NCBI GenBank assembly: GCA_947628725.1
Contig: CANRAQ010000064.1
Span: 1 to 5,332, forward strand
Length of the DNA stretch: 5,332 nucleotides
Source: an uncultured Bacilli bacterium
GTDB taxonomy: Bacteria > Bacillota_I > Bacilli_A > RF39 > UBA660
Reading direction: 5' to 3'
The notes below the pieces were generated by a model. That model saw only the letters and a list, made by a program, of their open reading frames with translations. It did not search any database and was not told where the DNA came from. Positions within the stretch are counted from its first letter, which is position 1, and every line of letters starts with the position of its first letter. Positions 1 to 5,263 of this stretch are shown here, piece by piece. The position numbers and the translations under genes were made by a program.

Positions 1-15
1 AGCCTTCTTTTTCAT
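1..15 (-). CDS. Start of next phage gene, probably in lysis module (partial)
   Basis: The minus strand shows an ATG at 15-13 followed by codons for MKKKA, and then the window ends. A GGAGGA ribosome binding site lies six bases upstream, and the start is 17 bases after the stop of the preceding gene, so this is the next gene of the same operon. Five codons do not identify the product. From position alone, after the fibres and a membrane/coiled-coil protein, a holin or endolysin would be the usual gene here. That is inference from typical phage gene order, not from sequence. Confidence 0.6.
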
Positions 16-21
16 TTGTTT

Positions 22-27
22 TCCTCC
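22..27 (-). promoter_or_regulatory. Ribosome binding site GGAGGA of the partial left-edge gene
   Basis: The minus strand reads GGAGGA, spaced six bases from the ATG at 15-13. Two further ATGs lie closer to the previous stop, but one lies five codons upstream of the site in the same frame and the other is out of frame. The site therefore selects the ATG at 15. Confidence 0.75.
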
Positions 28-32
28 ATTCA

Positions 33-275
33 TTATTTATGAAATTCTTCAAGGTCGTCAATACGGTGATTAACGACCTTGATTTCTTCATCTATAACCG
101 CGCTGTGCTTTTCAAGTATGTATGTTCGGTCAACTATCTGATTATGTTTCTCGACTTTTTCCTCAAGCTGCCCTATTCTGTAATTTGACAATTTCGATGT
201 TGCCATTATACCCGCGAATGTTCCTGTCAATGTTCCCACCAAACTGAGCAGCGCTATAATAATGTTCTCACTCAT
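33..275 (-). CDS. Small membrane-anchored coiled-coil protein near the lysis genes
   Basis: This 80-aa protein has a hydrophobic segment at about residues 5-25 (IIIALLSLVGTL onward), which should form one membrane helix. A charged helical region with coiled-coil-like heptads follows at about 33-78 (QLEEKVEKHN, HRIDDLEE). Small proteins of this layout are common between tail-fibre and holin/endolysin genes of Firmicutes phages and are often loosely labelled hemolysin XhlA-like. XhlA itself has the opposite order, with the coiled coil first and the membrane helix last, so I do not assign that name. The start is fixed by AAAGGAGAT at about 282-290, upstream of ATG 275. The stop lies 18 bases after that of the fibre gene upstream plus its spacer. 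A role in holin function or membrane anchoring is inference only. Confidence 0.8.
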   Translation of the reverse strand: MSENIIIALLSLVGTLTGTFAGIMATSKLSNYRIGQLEEKVEKHNQIVDRTYILEKHSAVIDEEIKVVNHRIDDLEEFHK

Positions 276-293
276 TGAATATCTCCTTTTATA

Positions 294-776
294 TTAAACT
301 TCATATGTAATTACAAATCTAAACTCTTCACCTGTTTCGTGTACCCATTGACCTGACTCTACTTTGTAGATTTTTAATAAAGAGCCGTTCATCTCCCATC
401 TGCAGAGAGTACCAATGCTGGAAATACATATGCCAAAGTTTTGATTTTTTGGCTGAAGAAATGAAGGTACACTAAATGTCAACGCACCAATTGACCTATC
501 CGAATTAACATATGTATTAACTTCTAATGTTAAAATATTACCTATTTTTTGATATGAATAGCCTGAATATCTTATGCTTAGATTGCTAGTGTTAGTTAGT
601 GTTCCACTTCCCTTTGCTACTGTTGGTATTTCATCAGAAACACTATCTATTACATCAAGCAATGTTGTTTCCATATTGTTCATGTTATCTGAAAGTGCTG
701 AAATTCGATCTCTTGCTGTCTTATCCGCTACATCATAACTTGTACTTCCTATTTTAATTTTCGATACATTTGACAT
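294..776 (-). CDS. Distal tail fibre / candidate receptor-binding protein
   Basis: This is a 160-aa protein. Residues 5-25 (KIKIGSTSYDVADKTARDRI) match a lead-in often seen at the N-terminus of Firmicutes phage structural proteins. A helical, probably trimerising stretch follows at about 22-50. The C-terminal part, about 57-160, is rich in alternating hydrophobic residues (YQKIGNILTLEVNTYV, EFRFVITYEV), which suggests a beta-sandwich of the type that ends many tail fibres. I do not recognise its family. It is the last of four fibre genes and is followed by the lysis-side genes, so a receptor-binding or tail-tip role is plausible. The ribosome binding site is GGGGTGA at 781-787. Base composition is visibly lower in GC than the upstream fibre (several 60-base lines near 27-30% GC), which hints at module replacement. 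Function is inferred. Confidence 0.75.
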   Translation of the reverse strand: MSNVSKIKIGSTSYDVADKTARDRISALSDNMNNMETTLLDVIDSVSDEIPTVAKGSGTLTNTSNLSIRYSGYSYQKIGNILTLEVNTYVNSDRSIGALTFSVPSFLQPKNQNFGICISSIGTLCRWEMNGSLLKIYKVESGQWVHETGEEFRFVITYEV

Positions 777-788
777 AAAATCACCCCG

Positions 789-1181
789 TTAGTTAATTGA
801 TAGAGTAAGCTCTTCTGTTGCGGAATTATACGAAGCCGATAATTTTTTATTGGCCGCAGCCGATATTTTGCTGTCTGTTTCCGTCTTTGAATATGCGTCA
901 GTAATACCGTAGCCCGATAATGTTGTAGGATTAGAGCCTCCCGTAACAATACCTTTTGCGTTTACCGTTACCGCCTTATATGTACCCGCGTTAACTCCGG
1001 AATTTTTAAGCAGAGTTTCCGGCAACGTGCCATCATCGGATAATAATGCAATTCTTCGATTCCGGGAATTACCTCCGATATATAGTTCTTCATCACTTTG
1101 GTCGGTAACTAACCCAAATTCACCGGTTAACAATGTAGGTAAACCTTTTTTTGAGCCACGTTTTATCTGAAAATTTGTCAT
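789..1181 (-). CDS. Short tail fibre protein with IQIKRG-type (Mtd-N-like) N-terminus
   Basis: This 130-aa protein opens with MTNFQIKRGS. Around residues 20-36 it has LTGEFGLVTDQSDEELYIG, the GE-x-(8-12)-YIG pattern of the beta-prism domain seen at the N-terminus of major tropism determinant and related fibres, which attaches fibres to baseplates. Residues 66-82 carry the fibre repeat GTYKAVTVNAKGIVTGG, and residues 87-99 carry TLSGYGITDAYSK, a common phage tail repeat. The C-terminus (about 112-130) is short and beta-prone, with no recognisable receptor-binding domain. It is paralogous to the 349-aa fibre just upstream. The start is fixed by TAGGAGGT at 1189-1196, with seven bases to ATG 1181. 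It may be an accessory fibre or a shortened copy; the function is inferred. Confidence 0.8.
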   Translation of the reverse strand: MTNFQIKRGSKKGLPTLLTGEFGLVTDQSDEELYIGGNSRNRRIALLSDDGTLPETLLKNSGVNAGTYKAVTVNAKGIVTGGSNPTTLSGYGITDAYSKTETDSKISAAANKKLSASYNSATEELTLSIN

Positions 1182-1199
1182 TGTGTTAACCTCCTAACA

Positions 1200-2249
1200 T
1201 TAAAATGTTCCGCCATCTATGGCATCAATACTCAATTTGCCGTCAGACGTCACAGACAAACCTGCACCAAGTTTGATATGTCCCAAAGCTGATGCGGACG
1301 CTATCGCTGCAGTGTGTCCCGAGGGTGCTGCTCCGACTTCTGCCGCAGTCACCTTGTGCGGATTTCCCGATGTTTTCTGACTATGGTCATACGCAGTTTT
1401 ACCCTTGTCACCGGGATACGCTGTTGAAGCTGTTGTTCCCAATGCTAATGACGGAGATATTTCGACATACTCCGTACCCGACCAACGATATGTCAAATTG
1501 GTATCTTTAGCTATATAGATTATTCCGGATTCTCCGGCTTTAGGAAAAGCAGATTTGTCATTATACTCCGAAACATCATCTACATAACTTGGAAGCTGTG
1601 AAGATGTAACCTTCCCTGTTTCATCCAAGGTTGCTACGCCGCCTGCAACACCTTTATCAGCACTTGGAACAGCACTGACATCCTTAGCTGTCAATGTTAT
1701 ATCATTTGTTAACGGCTTCCCGTTAATTTTAGTGCCTACAGGAACATAAGTACCCGATAAATCAGGTAAAAGACTTGAAAGAATTTTTCCGTCTGTCTGA
1801 ACTGAAACTATATTATCCGATGAAGTGCCTACATTCTTTGTAGCTGCTGTACCCAATCCCGTAATTTTGCTTGTCGGGATGTTTGGAATGTCAGCCACTT
1901 CTAACGTAGCACCTGTTGTTACACGACCTTTGCTGTCAACTGTAACTTTTGCATAAGTACCTGATTTTAGGTTAACAATATCTGCTAATGTTAAAACCAT
2001 TTGAACATTTTCAGAACCGTCAAAACTAACAGCAGGCGCAGTAGCGTCACCGCTGATAGAAAATGATCGTGGGGTGGATAGCTTTGAAGCCGTGTCAGCA
2101 TTACCGCCCTTTGGATTAATGTGTACCTTACCTGCTGTTGTACCTATGTAAACATTGCCTGTGTCTAACGCAACAGCAAGTTCACCCTCTGATAGCACCA
2201 GATTTTCAACTGCGCTCTGTAATCCTCTTTTAATTTGTATTTTTGCCAT
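1200..2249 (-). CDS. Mosaic phage tail fibre protein
   Basis: This 349-aa protein starts MAKIQIKRG and continues with SEGELAVALDTGNVYIG (20-36), the Mtd-N-like baseplate-attachment fold. A chain of known tail-fibre modules follows: SGDATAPAVSFDGSENV (67-82), GTYAKVTVDSKGRVTTG (97-113), SKITGLGTAATKNVG (127-141), KINGKPLTNDITLTAKDV (174-191), LDETGKVTSSQLPSYVDDV (208-226), an AFPKAGESGIIYIAKDTN segment with YRWSGTEYVEIS (234-265), SGNPHKVTAAEVGA (294-307) and GHIKLGAGLSVTSDGKLS (323-340). Such low-complexity, glycine- and threonine-rich repeats form the extended trimeric shaft of fibres. The C-terminus (AIDGGTF) is short, and no separate receptor-binding head is evident. The ribosome binding site is AAAGGAG at about 2257-2263. 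It probably forms the shaft between the baseplate and a distal adhesin. The shaft modules are recognised from family knowledge; the assembly partner is inference. Confidence 0.88.
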   Translation of the reverse strand: MAKIQIKRGLQSAVENLVLSEGELAVALDTGNVYIGTTAGKVHINPKGGNADTASKLSTPRSFSISGDATAPAVSFDGSENVQMVLTLADIVNLKSGTYAKVTVDSKGRVTTGATLEVADIPNIPTSKITGLGTAATKNVGTSSDNIVSVQTDGKILSSLLPDLSGTYVPVGTKINGKPLTNDITLTAKDVSAVPSADKGVAGGVATLDETGKVTSSQLPSYVDDVSEYNDKSAFPKAGESGIIYIAKDTNLTYRWSGTEYVEISPSLALGTTASTAYPGDKGKTAYDHSQKTSGNPHKVTAAEVGAAPSGHTAAIASASALGHIKLGAGLSVTSDGKLSIDAIDGGTF

Positions 2250-2279
2250 TTTGATTCTCCTTTGTTTTAAAAAATTTTA

Positions 2280-2693
2280 ATTTTCGTTGCCGTCAACAAT
2301 AAGATTTTGATGAGCAACCGTATTTACAATGTGTTCCTCCAAAGTCATTGAATTGTCAGCAATTTCTGTTGTATTTCCGTCTATCGCCATATTGATGTGC
2401 GCAGATTCATTGGCATTGTGAGCAGCAATAGGGTCGCTGTCCCATATTCCGCAATCAATGTTTGGTATTTCAGACTGTGCCAATTTACCGCTTTCGTCTA
2501 AGTTTGCTTTTTTTACATCAATGTCATGCATTATATTTTGAATTTCTGCAAGGCACTTTCCGGTAATGTTCCAAAACCAATTAAAATACTCTGCGGGCGG
2601 TTTGTAACCTGATTGAAATCCCTTCTTTTTTAGTTCTACAGGCGGTTCTCTGCCTTCCGCTTCCCAATCAGGCGGTGTGTTGATAAATGTCAT
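2280..2693 (-). CDS. Baseplate-proximal tail fibre / tail-collar-type protein (stop codon at 2277-2279)
   Basis: This 138-aa protein starts MTFINTPPDW. The N-terminal segment carries W10, GREPP (14-18), a G-x-K/Q-x-G-Y turn and KPPAEYFNWFWN (31-42). That signature is typical of Firmicutes phage fibre proteins encoded just after the gpI-like gene. Residues 66-78 (DESGKLAQSEIPN) echo a motif in the next fibre. The C-terminal half contains two copies of H-x5-AH-x-N-x3-DGN, at residues 92-107 and 121-136. The ATG at 2693 is chosen over a GTG at 2708, because that GTG is part of the GGAGGT ribosome binding site of the ATG. The gene probably connects the gpI-like wedge tip to the long fibre. The fibre class is fairly certain; the precise role is inference. 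Confidence 0.8.
2286..2336 (-). repeat. Protein-level repeat, copy 2 of H-x5-AH-x-N-x3-DGN
   Basis: Residues 120-136 of the 138-aa fibre read EHIVNTVAHQNLIVDGN. They align without gaps to the upstream copy at 2373-2423, with identity at the paired histidines, the AH, the Asn and the closing DGN. The unit period is 29 residues. Histidine-rich fibre repeats of this kind (H…AH…) are common in phage tail fibres. Confidence 0.7.
2373..2423 (-). repeat. Protein-level repeat, copy 1 of H-x5-AH-x-N-x3-DGN
   Basis: Residues 91-107 of the 138-aa fibre read AHNANESAHINMAIDGN and match copy 2 at 2286-2336. DNA identity between the copies looks low, so this is an old duplication or a convergent structural unit rather than a recent repeat. 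Confidence 0.7.
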
Positions 2694-2700
2694 AATAATT

Positions 2701-2706
2701 ACCTCC
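2701..2706 (-). promoter_or_regulatory. Ribosome binding site GGAGGT that decides the start of the 138-aa fibre gene
   Basis: The minus strand reads GTGGAGGTAATTATTATG. GGAGGT lies seven bases before the ATG at 2693-2691. The in-frame GTG at 2708-2706 overlaps this site and has no ribosome binding site of its own, so the longer reading (five extra residues, MEVII) is very unlikely. Confidence 0.85.
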
Positions 2707-2707
2707 A

Positions 2708-3280
2708 CTAATAATAAAGACGACCTAAAAAGCCGCCTTTTGTTTGTTCAATGTTTCCGAATCCTGTGTTTTCATCGTAACCGTCACCAAATTCGAAAGT
2801 ACCTTCAAAAAATCCCTTTTTAACTCTTACGCAGATTGCTAAGAGAGATTCAATCATATTAACGGCATCCTTAACACTGTATCCCGCATTGTTAATGACT
2901 TTAAATGGAATACTAACTACCTCTATTTCGCCGCTTATATCGGTTTCTCTGATTATGATGTCACTTTCTTCGCAATTAAACAAATGTGCAAGCAGGGTTA
3001 ATATCTTGTCATAGCTTCCGTCGCTTATATTCCTGCCTATTTGAGTTAAAATTGCCAATCTGTATTTGCTGTCATTGCGGTTTTCTCTTCGAATGCCTAC
3101 CGAGGCACCGAACAAGTCAAGCGTCCGCCCTGTTGCCTGCATAATATCCAGACTGTTATTTACGTTCTCCATCTCGTTTGCAAATTCATCTGCCGCCAGC
3201 TCATTAAGATGAAGCAGCTTATAATTATTACCGTTTTTGCCTTTATAATAGGCGTCCGGCAAGCGTTTGACATTATCCAT
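2708..3280 (-). CDS. Baseplate wedge protein, YmfQ/XkdU-like (P2 gpI analogue)
   Basis: This 190-aa protein has KRLPDAYYKG (5-14) at the N-terminus. It is followed by ATGRTLDLFGASVGIRRENRNDSKYR (49-74), the hallmark ATG-x-x-LD-x-x-G…R-x-x-x-x-D-x-x-YR motif of the DUF2612/DUF2313-type tail proteins. The C-terminus is glycine- and aromatic-rich (FEFGDGYDENTGFG at 162-175, KGGFLGRLYY at 181-190), as is usual for this family and thought to contact the fibre. In P2-like and PBSX-like tails this protein caps the baseplate wedge beside the J-like protein and carries the fibres. The gene directly follows the J-like gene, and the AAGGGGG ribosome binding site overlaps the J stop codon. It is slightly shorter than or equal to typical members. 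The exact family name among these related groups is uncertain. Confidence 0.87.
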   Translation of the reverse strand: MDNVKRLPDAYYKGKNGNNYKLLHLNELAADEFANEMENVNNSLDIMQATGRTLDLFGASVGIRRENRNDSKYRLAILTQIGRNISDGSYDKILTLLAHLFNCEESDIIIRETDISGEIEVVSIPFKVINNAGYSVKDAVNMIESLLAICVRVKKGFFEGTFEFGDGYDENTGFGNIEQTKGGFLGRLYY

Positions 3281-3291
3281 ATCAGGCCCCC

Positions 3292-4434
3292 TTAAATATG
3301 TATAGTAATATTATTCGGAGATACTCTTGCGACCTCATTCGCAGCACATTTTATATTTGATTCTGTACCGGATAATTTAAGAGATTCAACGCTCACAACG
3401 CCGTCTATATTGATTGCATTGTAAAGTGAAGAACGGTAAACGGTCGCACCGTTTGTAAATGTAGCCAGGAAATTTACAAGATTTGTTTTTATAATATCTT
3501 CGCCGTTATCCGGAAAACTATCATTTGTAATCAAATTGATTTCAATATATAATTCCTTGCGAATAGTTTTAGTAAAAGATACTGTATGTATGTTTCCGTT
3601 TTTATCTGCTACCTCTACTGAAATTTCACCGAATGCTTTTATGCCTAACGGTTTCTTTTCAAATATTGCTTGACCGATAAGACTATGCGTAACAGACAAA
3701 TCGTTGCTGAGCACGAAGCACTCAAAGCTGTGCGGAGGAATACCGTCAATCGTACTGTCTGTATCGTTTTCTTTAATAGTACAGCCGTCAACGCCATTAA
3801 CGCCCATTATTGCACCCTTTATCGCTTCCATTGTGCCGCTTCCTATGCCTGAAACAGCCTGACTAAAACGTGTTCGTAATAATGTGTCGCTTTCTCTGTT
3901 CTTACCCGCAGATGTCAACGTAACTCCTGACACGCTTTCGACGTCTGCGGACGGATTTACAATAGTATTAATTGACGCTGATGTAATATTTCCGACTGTA
4001 CCCGCTTCGTTGCAATCAACATATGCATTAACCGTTCCGCTGTCACCAATCACATAATCATCTATTAAATGAAAAACTGCGCTTTGGTTCTCATTAGACA
4101 CTTCAAATCCCGCTTCAATTGTTGCTCCTGCCGTTCCTGTTAATGTGACTTTATGTCGTGCATATGTAGCTGCGTTTCTTGTAATTCCCGCAAACGGACA
4201 AAGGCGATCAAGGCTAACACCGCTTGCTGTATTTGGAAAACGTGCATAATAAACACCCTCTAACGTCTGATAGAGGGTGTCAAGGTCTGCAACATTTATT
4301 CGTATGTATTTTCCCAAAGCAGTAAGCTCTGAGGTATCAATTGTATCGCCGAAAAGCGTTTTAGCGCGATTTATTTGATTTTCTAAGATCTCGTCATATG
4401 TAGGGCGTTCAAAACCTAATTCCGTAAGAGCCAT
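3292..4434 (-). CDS. Baseplate J-like wedge protein
   Basis: This 380-aa protein has the complete layout of the baseplate J family (P2 gpJ, PBSX XkdT). The N-terminal helical part is followed by NTASGVSLDRLCPFAGITRN (68-87), the conserved G-x-x-LD-x-x-A/C-x-x-x-G-I-x-R motif. A beta domain with ATIEAGFEVSN (104-114) comes next, then the GKNRESDTLLRTRF motif (177-190). GVNGVDGCTIKENDTDSTIDG (211-231) with IPPHSFECFV (232-241) is the segment seen in most members. The C-terminal AIN-x-DGVVSVESL (340-352) and ANEVARVSPNNITI (365-378) complete the fold. The length is normal for the family. The protein forms the wedge ring around the hub of a contractile tail. The ribosome binding site AGGTGG at 4439-4444 sits on the stop codon of the sheath initiator gene, indicating translational coupling. 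Confidence 0.95.
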   Translation of the reverse strand: MALTELGFERPTYDEILENQINRAKTLFGDTIDTSELTALGKYIRINVADLDTLYQTLEGVYYARFPNTASGVSLDRLCPFAGITRNAATYARHKVTLTGTAGATIEAGFEVSNENQSAVFHLIDDYVIGDSGTVNAYVDCNEAGTVGNITSASINTIVNPSADVESVSGVTLTSAGKNRESDTLLRTRFSQAVSGIGSGTMEAIKGAIMGVNGVDGCTIKENDTDSTIDGIPPHSFECFVLSNDLSVTHSLIGQAIFEKKPLGIKAFGEISVEVADKNGNIHTVSFTKTIRKELYIEINLITNDSFPDNGEDIIKTNLVNFLATFTNGATVYRSSLYNAINIDGVVSVESLKLSGTESNIKCAANEVARVSPNNITIHI

Positions 4435-4443
4435 TTAACCACC

Positions 4444-4785
4444 TCACAATGTTATTTCTACCTTGTCGCCGTTATCATTAACGGCGGTAAAATTAACGGT
4501 AAGTTTACGATTTTCTTTGGAGCAATTAAAACTTGTCAGCTTAAATGTTTTGTCTATCTGCCAAAGTCCGAGTTTTATATTGTCCTCAATTTGATCGTAA
4601 TTCGGATTTTTACAAAGCAGACAATGAAAATCTATGCCCTCATTATCATTTAGCCACCATTCACCCAAATTAGTTTTAAGCACCTGACGTACAGTTTGAG
4701 TTATTAAATCAGTATCACTTACCATTTTTATTTTGTTTTCTTCAATAACAACATCACCGTTGTTATTAATCATAAATCCTATCAT
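4444..4785 (-). CDS. Sheath initiator / gp25-like baseplate wedge protein (DUF2634 type)
   Basis: This 113-aa protein matches the small gp25/gpW-type wedge proteins. It has the V-x-x-D-x-x-x-Q-x-V-R-Q-x-L-x-T helix (22-38), followed by GEWWLNDNEGIDF (41-53), the conserved G-E-W-x-x-x-x-x-x-G-I-D-F core. NPNYDQIEDNIKLGLWQID (60-78) comes next, and the C-terminal strands end in KVEITL. In contractile tails this protein links the wedge to the first sheath ring and starts sheath polymerisation. The length is normal. The ATG at 4785 shares a base with the TAA of the spike gene (TAATG) and has GGGGTG at 4791-4796. An HCLLC stretch (54-58) adds two cysteines to the core loop, which is probably incidental. 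Confidence 0.9.
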   Translation of the reverse strand: MIGFMINNNGDVVIEENKIKMVSDTDLITQTVRQVLKTNLGEWWLNDNEGIDFHCLLCKNPNYDQIEDNIKLGLWQIDKTFKLTSFNCSKENRKLTVNFTAVNDNGDKVEITL

Positions 4786-5174
4786 TATATCACCCCGACA
4801 ATTACGCTGTCGCTTATTCGGTGATGTCCGCTTGGCGGAATTGAAAATTTACCGTTTTTGGTTTCGGTAATATCTCGTTCAGCACATAGGCAATAAACAA
4901 TGTCGCCTGCCGTTATTGTATCAACTTTAGGTATTGTAATTTCTACGTCGTTTATTTTAATTTTTTGTGTCGATAATTTGCATACATTTTTTAAAATCGG
5001 GACAGTCAGCACTGCTTGTTTCTTACCTGACTGCCCTACCGCTTTAATCATATTAAGCGGTTGTATTTTTGCTGAATTTCCATTTACGCTAAGAACCTCA
5101 GCAAAATATGCAGTATGCAAATTAATCAGCTTTTGTTCAATAATTCCGTTAATAACTTTTGAAGCTTCGCTCAT
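4785..5174 (-). CDS. Gp138 N-terminal-type baseplate spike / membrane-puncturing protein, short form
   Basis: This 129-aa protein opens with an N-terminal helix (1-18) and LHTAYFAEVLSVNGNSAKIQPL (19-40), the first strands of the OB-fold. VPILKNV (58-64), ITAGDIVYCLCAERDI (87-102) and a closing HHRISDSVIVGVI (117-129) follow. The G-D-x-V…ERDI…H-x-x-S-D-x-x-x-x-G arrangement is the signature of the Gp138 N-terminal domain (phage phi92 spike and Firmicutes relatives). The domain docks to the hub at the tail tip and carries the puncturing spike. The protein ends right after the OB-fold, so the beta-helical tip found in longer spikes is absent. The ribosome binding site AAAGGTGGT is at 5181-5189. 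The ATG overlaps the TGA of the upstream hub-like remnant (ATGA), which supports one operon. Confidence 0.85.
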   Translation of the reverse strand: MSEASKVINGIIEQKLINLHTAYFAEVLSVNGNSAKIQPLNMIKAVGQSGKKQAVLTVPILKNVCKLSTQKIKINDVEITIPKVDTITAGDIVYCLCAERDITETKNGKFSIPPSGHHRISDSVIVGVI

Positions 5175-5263
5175 TGTTTTACCACCTTTGCTTTAGTCAA
5201 AAAATCTGTGCCGTTATATTCGTGCGAACCTGACTTTACCCGGTATGTTCCGCTTACTGGATG
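5171..5263 (-). pseudogene. C-terminal remnant of XkdQ / gpD-like baseplate hub gene
   Basis: Reading the minus strand from 5263, about 30 codons give HPVSGTYRVKSGSHEYNG followed by TDFLTKAKVVKQ and TGA. The G-x-Y-x-V-x-S-x-x-H-x-y-x-G…T-K-A-x-V-V pattern is what one sees at the end of XkdQ / P2 gpD-like hub proteins, the usual neighbour upstream of a spike gene. The stop overlaps the spike start (ATGA). Upstream of about 5262 the codons belong to the insertion-sequence end; the frame stays open to the window edge but encodes a low-complexity, non-phage stretch (TFFLPFLLVFYSII type). The rest of the gene either lies on the far side of the element or has been lost. The family call from 30 residues plus position is moderate. 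Confidence 0.65.

Noticed and set aside
749..949. Second minus-strand frame overlapping two fibre genes
   Set aside because: It is out of frame with both genes, basic and low in plausibility, and both overlapped genes have clear ribosome binding sites and family motifs.
1292..1510. Plus-strand open frame of 72 codons inside the fibre gene
   Set aside because: It lies antisense to a well-supported fibre gene, has no plausible ribosome binding site, and has a composition typical of a shadow frame.
294..2249. Possible diversity-generating retroelement target, given the Mtd-like fibre N-termini
   Set aside because: No C-type-lectin variable end, no template repeat and no reverse transcriptase are visible. 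Only the attachment domain resembles Mtd.
2265..2278. AT-only palindrome TTTTAAAAAATTTT between two fibre genes, considered as a terminator
   Set aside because: There is no GC-containing stem, and the ribosome binding site of the next gene lies beside it. It is just AT-rich spacer.
3670..3852. Plus-strand open frame of 60 codons inside the J-like gene
   Set aside because: It is antisense to a strongly conserved baseplate J region, with no supporting signals.
4612..4626. HCLLC in the sheath initiator and CLC in the spike protein as possible metal sites
   Set aside because: There are too few cysteines for a metal site, and they fall in the conserved cores of families that do not need metal. 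Probably incidental.
4900..5196. Plus-strand open frame of 98 codons opposite the spike gene
   Set aside because: Its hydrophobic look comes from reading the opposite strand of the OB-fold gene. The minus-strand frame carries a recognisable family signature and coupled start and stop codons.
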